Source of the DNA: JAKPNF01 sp031556275 | GTDB lineage: Bacteria; Verrucomicrobiota; Verrucomicrobiia; Opitutales; JAKPNF01 | Reading direction: 5' to 3' | NCBI GenBank assembly: GCA_031556275.1 | Contig: JAVBTG010000007.1 | Span: 1 to 19,429, forward strand | Length of the DNA: 19,429 nt | In this document: piece by piece, positions 1 through 7,304 of the stretch | Position numbering within the stretch: the stretch's first letter is position 1 | Layout of the letters: each line of letters begins with the position of its first letter | The notes under the pieces: model-generated | Database searches by the model: none | Seen by the model: only the letters and a program-made list of their open reading frames with translations | What the model was told of the DNA's origin: nothing | Position numbers and translations under genes: made by a program

Positions 1-1098
1 GTTGCTGCTGGAATGCGGGTTGTACAAAATACCGTTGTCGCCGTAATACAGCGATCCGCCCGTTTCGGTCAGCTTGCGGTCTTCGCCTTCGGAATTTTTG
101 CCCAGTTCCGGCGGCACAGGGGGCGTCCATTTGCCCTCATACCACACCAATTCGAGGGCGGGCCGCCCGTTGCGCTCGGGGAACTGATACGTCACTTTCG
201 CGGCGGTGGGGAAGGAGACGGCGGTGTCCCCCTCCATCTCGGCCGTCACGGTACAGTCCCCGCGCAAATCGAGCGCGCGGAAGGGCGCGTCGAGCGTGTG
301 GCAGGCCATGTCGCCCAAAGCGCCGCAGCCCCAGTTCCAATAGCCGCGCCACTTTTTCGGAATATACTGCGCGCTGTAATCCACAAAGTCGGACACGCCG
401 ATCCACTGGTTCCAGTCGAGCATTTCGGGGACGGGTTCGGCGGGGAAATACGCGGGGACGCCCTGCGGCCACGTCGGCCGGTCGGTCCACGCCACGACGC
501 GGCGCACGGTGCCGACGGCCCCGGCGCGGATCCATTCCTGCTGAAGCCGCGTGCCCTCGTTGGCGGAACCTTGGTTGCCCATCTGGGCCACGACGCCGGT
601 TTCGCGCGCCTTTAGCCGCATGAGGTGCACTTCCTCGAGCGTGTGGGCCATGGGCTTTTGCACATACACGTGCTTGCCCGCCTCCATCATCGCCATGGCG
701 ACGGGACAGTGCATGTGGTCGGGAATGCCGATCGTCACCGCGTCAAATTGGTCCCCCATCTTTTGGAGCATCTCGCGGTAGTCTTGGAAGCGCGGGACGT
801 CGGGGTATTTTTTAAATATCTTTTGCGGGCGGGCCAGATCCGTGTCGCACAGCGCCACGAGTTCCACGTTCGCGCCTTTTTCGTTCTGGCTCATGAAGCT
901 CGTGATGTCCTGCCCCCCCATGCCCGCGCAGCCGATCGCGGCCAGCCGGAACGGTTTTCCTTCGGGGACGAATTTCGTCTTTTTGGCCGTCGGCGCGCTT
1001 TGCCCGCGCAACAGCGGAAAACTCAGGGCGGCCCCGGCCAGCATGGCGGCTTGGATGAATGTGCGGCGGGAGAACGAGAGGGGGGATAGATTGTCCAT
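1..1098 (-). CDS. Tat-exported Gfo/Idh/MocA family oxidoreductase, copy 1 (C-terminus cut by window edge)
   Basis: Predicted NAD(P)-dependent sugar or sugar-derivative oxidoreductase, probably acting in the periplasm. 366 codons are visible from the ATG at 1096-1098; about 100 C-terminal residues lie outside the window, judging from the 471-residue neighbour. A twin-arginine signal is visible (FSRRTFIQ, R11 and R12, followed by a hydrophobic stretch to about residue 30). A Rossmann fold follows, and then the Gfo/Idh C-terminal domain. It aligns without a gap to the adjacent copy at a constant offset of 1593 bases. Two key motifs differ from that copy. The dinucleotide loop reads GCAGMG (A58 where a glycine is usual), and the usual EKP motif reads QKP (Q147; the lysine K148 is kept). 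Members of this family include dehydrogenases and also NAD-dependent glycosidases such as GH109, so the substrate cannot be named. It is separated from copy 2 by a terminator and 177 bases, so it probably has its own promoter. Confidence 0.9.
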   Translation of the reverse strand, partial: MDNLSPLSFSRRTFIQAAMLAGAALSFPLLRGQSAPTAKKTKFVPEGKPFRLAAIGCAGMGGQDITSFMSQNEKGANVELVALCDTDLARPQKIFKKYPDVPRFQDYREMLQKMGDQFDAVTIGIPDHMHCPVAMAMMEAGKHVYVQKPMAHTLEEVHLMRLKARETGVVAQMGNQGSANEGTRLQQEWIRAGAVGTVRRVVAWTDRPTWPQGVPAYFPAEPVPEMLDWNQWIGVSDFVDYSAQYIPKKWRGYWNWGCGALGDMACHTLDAPFRALDLRGDCTVTAEMEGDTAVSFPTAAKVTYQFPERNGRPALELVWYEGKWTPPVPPELGKNSEGEDRKLTETGGSLYYGDNGILYNPHSSSN

Positions 1099-1231
1099 TA
1101 TGTGTTGGAAGCTAATATGGGGTTAATGACACAAAAACACCGCCCGCGAACGCGGACGGAGGGACGAATGTTTTTAAACCGTTTCGACGCGCGCGATCAA
1201 GGGCAAAGTGTTTCGCGCGCCTGCCGCGCGG

Positions 1232-1275
1232 CATTAAAAAAAGGAGCGCCCCGCGGGGCGCTCCTTTTTTTAATG
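1232..1275 (-). terminator. Rho-independent terminator, 44-base perfect palindrome
   Basis: The stem core is GGAGCGCCCC (1243-1252) paired with GGGGCGCTCC (1255-1264). It is flanked by seven A (1236-1242) and seven T (1265-1271), and the outer bases also pair, so every base from 1232 to 1275 is complementary to its mirror. Because both a T-run and an A-run flank the stem, it can work in both directions. It begins directly after the TAA stop (1276-1278) of the downstream-reading gene on the minus strand, so it ends transcription of Gfo/Idh copy 2 before copy 1. Confidence 0.93.
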
Positions 1276-2691
1276 TTAGAATTTCCGGTACTGCGTGGCG
1301 ATGTACTTGTCCAATTCCGGCATGCCTGCGACACGTCGGTTTTTGGAATCCCAGCGGATTGTCTTGCCGTTGCCCGCGCGCATGGCGATCACGCCCAAGA
1401 GCACCAAGTCAGTCAGATCCGCGGCCTCCTCGGCGATGTCGGAGACGCAGGGGATTTTCCCGTAGCACGCGTCGATCCACGCGCGGTAGGCGTTGCCCAT
1501 TTGCTTGCCGTTTACGATGCGTGGGATGGTTTTTGGGGGCAGGTTCTTTTTAAACTCGGCCATCTTTTCGGCGGGCAGCAATTGCGGGGTGGCGTTGCTG
1601 TGCGAGCTCGAGTTATACAAGATGCCGCTGTCGCCGTAATACAGCGATCCGCCGCTGGGGGTGAGCACGCGGTCTTTGCCTTCGGAATCCTTGCCCAGTT
1701 CCGGCGGGACGGGCACCTTCCACTTGCCCTCGTACCACACCAATTCGAGGGCGGGCCGCCCGTTGCGCTCGGGGAACTGGTACGTCACCTTCGCGGCGCT
1801 GGGGAAGGACACGGGTGTTTCCCCCTCCATCTCGGCGGTGACGGCGCAGTCCCCGCGCAGATCGAGCGCGCGGAAGGGCGCGTCGAGCGTGTGGCAGGCC
1901 ATGTCGCCCAGGGCGCCGCAGCCCCAGTTCCAGTAGCCGCGCCACTTGAAGGGGGCGTACTGCGGGTTGTAGTCCACAAAGTCGGAAACGCCGATCCACT
2001 GGTTCCAGTCCATCGTTTCGGGGACGGGGACGGCGGGGAAATACGCGGGGACACCCTGCGGCCAAGTGGGCCGGTTCGTCCAAGCCACGATGCGGCGCAC
2101 GTTTCCGATGGCCCCGGCCCTGATCCATTCCTGCTGGAGGCGGGTGCCTTCGTTGGCGGAACCCTGGTTGCCCATCTGGGCCACGACGCCCATTTCGCGC
2201 GCCTTCAATCGCATCAGCTGCACCTCCTCGAGCGAGTGCGCCATGGGTTTTTCGACGTACACATGCTTGCCTGCGTCCATCATTGTCATGGCGATGGGGA
2301 AATGCATGTGGTCGGGGGTGCCGATCGTCACGACGTCAAACTTGTCCCCCATTTTCTGGAGCATTTCGCGGTAGTCCTTGAAGCGCGGGACGTTCGGGTA
2401 CTTTTCAAAAATTCCCTTGGCGCGGACTTCGTCCACGTCGCACAGCGCCACCAGCTCCACGTTGGCGCCCTTTTCGTTTTGGGCCATCACGTTATTGATG
2501 TCGCCGGCGCCCATGCCGCCGCAGCCGACGGACGCCAAGCGCAGGGGTTTCCCCTCGGGGATGAACTTTGCCTTTTTGGCGTGGGGCCCTGGCTGTCCGC
2601 GCAACAGCGGCATGCTCAAAGCCGCGCCGGTCAGCGCGGCCGCCTGGATAAATTTACGGCGGGAAAACGGGGAATGGAGGATTTCGCTCAT
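1276..2691 (-). CDS. Tat-exported Gfo/Idh/MocA family oxidoreductase, copy 2
   Basis: 471-residue predicted NAD(P)-dependent oxidoreductase. It starts with a Tat signal (PFSRRKFIQ, R11 and R12, hydrophobic core to about residue 30), so periplasmic export in folded form with its cofactor is likely. The Rossmann loop VGCGGMG (residues 55-61) fits GxGxxG, and the family EKP motif is intact (E147-K148-P149). The C-terminal alpha/beta domain covers roughly residues 170-471. It is the intact partner of the neighbouring truncated copy and is very similar over the 366 shared residues, so the two arose by tandem duplication. The closely following terminator and a plausible own promoter make it a single-gene unit. 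Nearby mutarotase and sugar symporter genes suggest a carbohydrate role, but the substrate is unknown. An NAD-dependent glycosidase activity (as in GH109, which shares this fold) is an alternative. Confidence 0.93.
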   Translation of the reverse strand: MSEILHSPFSRRKFIQAAALTGAALSMPLLRGQPGPHAKKAKFIPEGKPLRLASVGCGGMGAGDINNVMAQNEKGANVELVALCDVDEVRAKGIFEKYPNVPRFKDYREMLQKMGDKFDVVTIGTPDHMHFPIAMTMMDAGKHVYVEKPMAHSLEEVQLMRLKAREMGVVAQMGNQGSANEGTRLQQEWIRAGAIGNVRRIVAWTNRPTWPQGVPAYFPAVPVPETMDWNQWIGVSDFVDYNPQYAPFKWRGYWNWGCGALGDMACHTLDAPFRALDLRGDCAVTAEMEGETPVSFPSAAKVTYQFPERNGRPALELVWYEGKWKVPVPPELGKDSEGKDRVLTPSGGSLYYGDSGILYNSSSHSNATPQLLPAEKMAEFKKNLPPKTIPRIVNGKQMGNAYRAWIDACYGKIPCVSDIAEEAADLTDLVLLGVIAMRAGNGKTIRWDSKNRRVAGMPELDKYIATQYRKF

Positions 2692-2701
2692 AATGTATAT
2701 T

Positions 2702-2730
2702 AGTAGAATACCAGTTGTTTCTTAAGTCAA
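2702..2730 (-). promoter_or_regulatory. Putative sigma-70 promoter for Gfo/Idh copy 2
   Basis: On the minus strand TTGACT (2725-2730) is followed after 17 bases by TCTACT (2702-2707). The -35 is close to consensus and the -10 matches four of six positions. The -10 ends only 10 bases before the ATG, so the transcript would have a leader of about 4 bases or none. The 201-base gap around it (2692-2892) is clearly richer in A+T than the genes. I see nothing else in that gap that I can name. Confidence 0.45.
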
Positions 2731-2892
2731 AAAGAAATGAAAATCAAAAAACGAGGTGTCCTTTTTTCAGGGGTCATGGCGTGGGGAATGCCGTCATTTA
2801 AATGCGGCAAAACGCGAAAACACCTTACTACACCCGCCTGTCTTTTTGCAAGAATCTATGTCTGGCGGCAAAAATATATCTGTAAAATTCCC

Positions 2893-3954
2893 TCAATTTC
2901 CCTTTGTCTTAAACCGATACGTCGTGCACCCCACGAAGGGCGTTTTTGGCGCGCACATCACGGAGGGAAACTCGGGGTGGTTGACCGCGTCGGGGAAATA
3001 CTGCGCCTCGCACGCCACCGCGCAATACGCTTTTAACGGCACGTTGCCCGGCCCCGAAAACGCCCCGTTAAAATGATTCGCCGTGTAGATCTGAAAGCCC
3101 GGCAGTGTCGTCTCGATTTCCAGCGATCGCCCGGACGCCGGGTCGCGCAGCTCGGCCGCGCGCCGCAGGGTGGGGGAGACCCCGCCGCGCAGGGCGAAAT
3201 TAATGTCATAGCCTTTCGCGCCGCGCAGCTCGGCCGCGGCGGCCTCGATGGCCTCGCCCAATCGGCGTGGTTTTATAAAATCATACACCGTTCCCTTTAC
3301 CGCCCGCAGTTCCCCCGTGGGTATCAGCGCGTCGTCGGTCGGCGTGTACGCGTCGGCCTCGATTTGGAGGGTGTGGCCCAAGCACGTTTTTGAAAAATCG
3401 CCCGAAAGATTAAAGTACGGGTGGTGCACGATATTCAGCGGCGTCGGCGAGTCGGTTTGCCCCTCGACATCGAGGCGCAGCAGCCCGTCCGCCTCCAGCG
3501 TGTATTTTACGCACACGCGCACATTTCCCGGGAATCCGCCCTCGCCATCGGGTGATTCTATCTCCAATTCAATAAACGAATCCGTCGCCGTCTGGCGAAA
3601 CCGCCTGAGTTTCCACAGCCGTTTTTGAAACCCCCATTTCCCGCTGTGCGTGCAGTTGGGCGGCTGGTTCGCCTCCAGTTCAACCGTCAGTCCCTCCAGT
3701 GGGAACCGCGCGTTGGCGATCCGGTTGGCCACCCGCCCGATAATCGCGCCCATGCACACATTAGTGTTCTCATAATCAAGCACGCGGTTAAACCCGCACA
3801 CCAGCGGCATCCACGAGCCGTGCTTTTCCAAAATCTCATACCCCGCGAGGGTCGCCCCGAAGGGGGTCACATACGCCCGCGCGCCGGCGGCGCACGTCAG
3901 CGTGTACAGGGGCACCTCGGTTCCGTCGGAGAGCTGGCCGAAAAAAGTTTCCAT
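2893..3954 (-). CDS. galM: Aldose 1-epimerase (galactose mutarotase)
   Basis: Interconverts alpha and beta anomers of hexoses, normally in the cytoplasm, preparing imported sugar for kinases or isomerases. 353 residues, the usual length. Motifs match the GalM family: GRVANRIANARF (73-84), THSG (102-105, for the usual LHGG), HHPYFNLSG (177-185) with H178 as the expected acid, GYD (248-250) as sugar-binding aspartate, PGFQIYTAN (285-293), and CEAQYFPDAVNHP, where E316 is the expected catalytic base. I chose the ATG at 3952-3954 because the family homology starts there. The frame stays open for 25 more codons upstream, but that stretch does not look like GalM and falls in the divergent promoter region. 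It reads away from the sodium:sugar symporter 100 bases off, which suggests joint control of sugar uptake and anomer conversion. Confidence 0.94.
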   Translation of the reverse strand: METFFGQLSDGTEVPLYTLTCAAGARAYVTPFGATLAGYEILEKHGSWMPLVCGFNRVLDYENTNVCMGAIIGRVANRIANARFPLEGLTVELEANQPPNCTHSGKWGFQKRLWKLRRFRQTATDSFIELEIESPDGEGGFPGNVRVCVKYTLEADGLLRLDVEGQTDSPTPLNIVHHPYFNLSGDFSKTCLGHTLQIEADAYTPTDDALIPTGELRAVKGTVYDFIKPRRLGEAIEAAAAELRGAKGYDINFALRGGVSPTLRRAAELRDPASGRSLEIETTLPGFQIYTANHFNGAFSGPGNVPLKAYCAVACEAQYFPDAVNHPEFPSVMCAPKTPFVGCTTYRFKTKGN

Positions 3955-4054
3955 AATGCGGCCACATTCAAAAGCACTTGCCAACTTGCACACAACCCAA
4001 AAGTGAGGTACATCAATAGCTAATTCCACCCCTTCCCATTACCCTATTTTAATC

Positions 4055-5872
4055 ATGTCTATCATCGACTGGACTGTTTTCATCGGCTTTGTCGTCGCGG
4101 TTATCCTGCTGGGCACCTGGAAGGGCCGCGAAAAAGGCGGCAGCGAATCCTACTTTCTGGCGGGCCGCGGCCTGAGCTGGTGGCTGATCGGCTTCTCGCT
4201 GATCGCCGCGAACATCTCGTCCGAGCAGTTCGTGGGCATGAGCGGTTCGGCGGCCAGCCACGTGGGTCTGGCGATCGCGTCCTACGAATGGCTCGCGGCG
4301 GTGAGCCTGCTGATCGTGGGCTTCTTCTTCCTGCCGCGCTTTTTAAAGACGGGCGTGTACACCGTCCCCGAATTTTTGGAATACCGCTACAACGAGACGT
4401 CGCGCTCCCTGATGGCGCTGTTCACCATGATCACCTATGTGGGGGTCACGATATCAGCCGTCATCTACGCGGGCGCGCTGACCTTCTTCACCCTCTACCC
4501 GCAAATCGACGTCGTGATGGCCAGCTGGGTGATAGGTATCATCGCCGCGGTCTACGTGGCGACGGGCGGCCTGAAGGCCTGCGCGTGGGCGGACTTGCTG
4601 CAGGGCTCGGCGCTGATCCTGTGCGGGGGCGTCATCACCTACCTGTCTTTCCGCGCCCTCGGGGCGGCACCTTTGGCGGGGCTCTTGCACAACGCCCCCG
4701 ACGTGGGCACCCTCACCGACGCCTCGTCGGGCGTTGAAAAATTCTTCCACCTCAACGCCGACAAACTGCACATGGTGCTCCCGCTGCACGACCAAGTGCT
4801 GCCGTGGACGGCGCTGCTGGTCGGCCTGTGGATACCCAATCTTTATTACTGGGGCTTTAACCAGTACATCATCCAGCGCACGCTCGGCTCGCAGTCGCTC
4901 GCGGAGGGCCAGCGCGGCATCGTCTTCGCCTCGCTGCTGAAGATCGTGACCCCCTTCATCATCGTCTTCCCCGGCATCATCGCCTTCAACCTGTTCGGCG
5001 GCCAGATGGAGCAGATGGCCCAAAAAGACGTCGAATGGGTGAAGTTCGAAAAAATAAAAACCGCGGCCCCCGGCGCCGACGGCCAATACACCCATTACAT
5101 TCTGGCGAACGGCTTCGCCGAGAAAAACCCGCAAAAGGCGGCGGAGGTGCAGGCTTACAACAAGGCCAGCGCCACGGCCGCCGCGGCCGCGAAAAAACCG
5201 ATGAGCCCCGTCGATCTTCCGCTCTACAAATACGACAGCGCCTTCGGCCTGCTGGTGCAAAACTTGGTGCCCGAAAACGTGGGGCTGCGCGGCTTCGTGC
5301 TGGCGGCGCTGTTGGGGGCGATCGTCAGTTCGCTCGCCTCGATGCTCAACGCCGCCTCCACGATTTTCTCGATGGATATTTATAAAAAATACCTCCACCG
5401 TTCGGCGGCGGACAAGACGCTCGTTTTCGTCGGCCGCGTGAGCGTGGGGGTGTTCGTCGTGATCGGCTGCCTGATCGCGCCGCTTCTGGGCGACCCGAAA
5501 TTCGGCGGCATCTTCCTGTTCATCCAAGAATTCCAAGGCTTCATTTCCCCCGGCATCCTCGCCGTATTCATCTTCGGCTTTGTGGTGAAGCGCGCGCCCG
5601 CGATGTGCGGCGTGGTCGGCCTGTTGATCAACCCGATCGTCTACGGCGTGCTGAAAGTGGCGATCCCGTCCCTTTCCTTCCTCGACCGCATGGCGGTGTC
5701 CTTCTTCTGCGTCTTGGGCATCCTCGGCGTCATGACTTGGCTCAAGCCCCTGCCCAAACCCGTCACGATCCCCGACAACGCGACGATCTCCCTCGAATCC
5801 TCGCGCGGGGCAAAAGTCATGGCATGTCTAGTCTTGGCAGCGATAGTCAGTCTCTATATTTACTTCTGGTAA
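4055..5872 (+). CDS. Sodium:solute symporter (SSS/SGLT family), probable sugar transporter
   Basis: Inner-membrane transporter that drives solute uptake with the sodium gradient. 605 residues with many hydrophobic helices, beginning with helix 1 at about residues 5-22. SGLT-like signatures are visible: SSEQFVGMSGSAA early in the protein, NLYYWGFNQYIIQR in the middle and SSLASMLNAASTIFSMDIY. In the last, S425/S426 sit where the sodium-binding serines of vSGLT-type proteins lie. Residues about 315-388 form a long hydrophilic, alanine- and lysine-rich loop, longer than in compact SGLT proteins. The symporter stop and the next ATG are one base apart, so translation of the aldo/keto reductase is probably coupled to it. 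The divergent galM points to a hexose or related sugar; myo-inositol is an alternative. The exact substrate is unknown. Confidence 0.93.
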   Translation: MSIIDWTVFIGFVVAVILLGTWKGREKGGSESYFLAGRGLSWWLIGFSLIAANISSEQFVGMSGSAASHVGLAIASYEWLAAVSLLIVGFFFLPRFLKTGVYTVPEFLEYRYNETSRSLMALFTMITYVGVTISAVIYAGALTFFTLYPQIDVVMASWVIGIIAAVYVATGGLKACAWADLLQGSALILCGGVITYLSFRALGAAPLAGLLHNAPDVGTLTDASSGVEKFFHLNADKLHMVLPLHDQVLPWTALLVGLWIPNLYYWGFNQYIIQRTLGSQSLAEGQRGIVFASLLKIVTPFIIVFPGIIAFNLFGGQMEQMAQKDVEWVKFEKIKTAAPGADGQYTHYILANGFAEKNPQKAAEVQAYNKASATAAAAAKKPMSPVDLPLYKYDSAFGLLVQNLVPENVGLRGFVLAALLGAIVSSLASMLNAASTIFSMDIYKKYLHRSAADKTLVFVGRVSVGVFVVIGCLIAPLLGDPKFGGIFLFIQEFQGFISPGILAVFIFGFVVKRAPAMCGVVGLLINPIVYGVLKVAIPSLSFLDRMAVSFFCVLGILGVMTWLKPLPKPVTIPDNATISLESSRGAKVMACLVLAAIVSLYIYFW

Positions 5873-5873
5873 C

Positions 5874-6905
5874 ATGAGCGCCGCCAAACCCTACGCCCCC
5901 GATCCCGCCCGTTACGAAAAAATGCCGTATCGGCGCAGCGGCCATAGCGGCATCGTGCTGCCGCCGATCGCGCTGGGCATCTGGCAAAATTTCGGGGTCG
6001 CCTCGGATTCCGACCAAGTCCGCGACCTCGTCCTGCACGCCTTCGACCGCGGGATATTTCACTTCGACGCCGCCAACAACTACGGGCCTCCCCCCGGCGC
6101 GGCGGAGGAGTGGTTCGGCCAGATTTTGGCCACCGACTTCGCCCCTTACCGCGACGAGCTGATCATCTCGACCAAGGCGGGCTACCGTATGTGGCCGGGG
6201 CCCTTCGGCGAATGGGGCTCGCGCAAATACCTACTGGCGAGCCTCGACCAGAGCTTAAAACGCCTAAAACTCGACTACGTCGACATTTTCTACTCGCACC
6301 GTTTCGACCCGCACACTCCGTTGGAGGAAACGATGGGCGCGCTCGCCCACGCGGTGCGTTCGGGCAAGGCGCTCTACGCGGGCATTTCCAATTACGACGC
6401 CTCCCAAACGCGCGAGGCCTGCGCGATCCTCAAAGACATGGGGATTCCCTGCCTCATCAACCAGTCGCGCCTCAACCTGCTCGACGACGCCCACATCGAC
6501 CTGCCCCCGGCCTGCGAGCGCCTCGGAGTCGGCTTCATGGCGTTCAGCCCGCTGGCGCAGGGGCTGCTGTCGGAGCGTTACCTCTCCGGCATCCCGAAGA
6601 ACTCCCGCGTCGGCCAAAACCACGACCCGGCCCTGCACGATCGCCTCATGGCCCGCCTGCCCAAAATAAAGGCGCTGGCCGACATCGCCCGCGAGCGCGG
6701 TGAGCCTTTGGCCCACATGGCCTTGGCATGGCTCTTGGCGCAAAAGGGCATGACATGCCTTGTCACCGGCGCGCGCGTCACATCCCAGCTCGACGACCAG
6801 TTGGCCGCCCTCCAAAGCCCGCCCTTCACGGAAACCCAGCTCCAAAGAATCGACAACATCCGCCTAGGCTCCGGCCCCCAGCCGGATCGCTCGGTGATAG
6901 CGTAG
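5874..6905 (+). CDS. gpr: Aldo/keto reductase of the YghZ type (L-glyceraldehyde 3-phosphate reductase)
   Basis: NADPH-dependent cytosolic reductase of aldehydes. E. coli YghZ/Gpr (AKR14) reduces L-glyceraldehyde 3-phosphate and methylglyoxal. 343 residues, normal length. The AKR catalytic tetrad is complete: D65, Y70 (in FHFDAANNYG), K101 (ISTKAGY) and H142 (YSHRFDP). The blocks NNYGPPPG, APYRDELIISTKAGY and GSRKYLLASLDQSLKR strongly resemble the YghZ subgroup rather than general AKRs. A C-terminal NADP-binding block (VTGARVTSQLDDQ) is present. It starts one base after the symporter stop, so it is likely co-translated and serves the same sugar or detoxifies an aldehyde by-product. The symbol rests on subgroup motifs; a different aldose substrate is possible. 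Confidence 0.88.
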   Translation: MSAAKPYAPDPARYEKMPYRRSGHSGIVLPPIALGIWQNFGVASDSDQVRDLVLHAFDRGIFHFDAANNYGPPPGAAEEWFGQILATDFAPYRDELIISTKAGYRMWPGPFGEWGSRKYLLASLDQSLKRLKLDYVDIFYSHRFDPHTPLEETMGALAHAVRSGKALYAGISNYDASQTREACAILKDMGIPCLINQSRLNLLDDAHIDLPPACERLGVGFMAFSPLAQGLLSERYLSGIPKNSRVGQNHDPALHDRLMARLPKIKALADIARERGEPLAHMALAWLLAQKGMTCLVTGARVTSQLDDQLAALQSPPFTETQLQRIDNIRLGSGPQPDRSVIA

Positions 6906-6923
6906 GGTAGGGCGTAAAAAACC

Positions 6924-6951
6924 TTTCCAGCCGCCTATACGCTGTTATGCT
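6924..6951 (+). promoter_or_regulatory. Possible promoter for the divisome/phosphomutase/argH genes
   Basis: TTTCCA (6924-6929), a 16-base spacer and TATGCT (6946-6951) lie in the 69-base gap after the aldo/keto reductase. The match is only moderate. It would separate the sugar genes from the housekeeping genes that follow. Read-through from upstream is equally possible, since I see no terminator in the gap. Confidence 0.25.
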
Positions 6952-6974
6952 TGGAAGAGGCGTCGCTCCGCCCA

Positions 6975-7295
6975 ATGAAAACCTCTTCCGATTACAAAAT
7001 CCTTCTGTTCATCCTGACGGGACTGCTCGCGGTCGCGCTCGGGCTGTTCAGCATGGTGCTGTTGCAGGCGTATCGGGAGTACGATTCCATGAAGCTGCGC
7101 GAGCGCACCTACAAGGAGGAGCTCGCCAAGGCCCGCGCGGACATCCAACTCAAGCAGGAGTATTTCGACCGCCTGATGAACGATCAGGAATTTTTCGAGC
7201 GCGTGGTGCGCCAGCGCTTGGGCTACTCCCGCAGCGACGAGGTGGTCTTCCGCTTCGAGAAAGACCGCGCCCAGCCGCCGCCCGCCCATCCGTAA
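6975..7295 (+). CDS. FtsB/DivIC-family septum formation initiator
   Basis: Small bitopic membrane protein of the divisome, which links FtsL/FtsQ-type partners at the septum. 106 residues. One transmembrane helix lies at about residues 9-30 (hydrophobic from KILLFILTGL). A charged, heptad-like coiled coil follows (about 35-70), rich in Leu, Lys, Glu and Arg. Then comes the family signature of the form N-D-x-E-[FY]-[FI]-E-R-x-[VA]-R-x-x-L-G-[YM], seen here as NDQEFFERVVRQRLGY, followed by DEVVFRFE. I chose the ATG at 6975 because it puts a short cytoplasmic tail before the membrane helix. A TTG at 6951 would add eight residues. The phosphohexomutase begins 9 bases downstream, so the two are co-transcribed. 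Confidence 0.85.
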   Translation: MKTSSDYKILLFILTGLLAVALGLFSMVLLQAYREYDSMKLRERTYKEELAKARADIQLKQEYFDRLMNDQEFFERVVRQRLGYSRSDEVVFRFEKDRAQPPPAHP

Positions 7296-7304
7296 ATTTC
7301 ACAC

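Noticed and set aside
1102..2703. A 533-codon open frame on the plus strand opposite Gfo/Idh copy 2
   Set aside because: It mirrors the real gene and gives a His/Gly/Arg-rich protein with no recognisable family. High GC content keeps the antisense frame open.
2692..2892. Possible small gene or RNA in the A+T-rich gap between galM and Gfo/Idh copy 2
   Set aside because: No convincing frame with its own start context and no stable hairpin with a T-run; only a promoter could be supported.
3955..4029. Upstream extension of galM by 25 codons
   Set aside because: The added residues do not match GalM, and the stretch occupies the divergent promoter region.
4454..5536. A 360-codon open frame on the minus strand inside the symporter gene
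   Set aside because: It is rich in Arg, Asp, Glu and His without domain features. The symporter on the plus strand is unambiguous.
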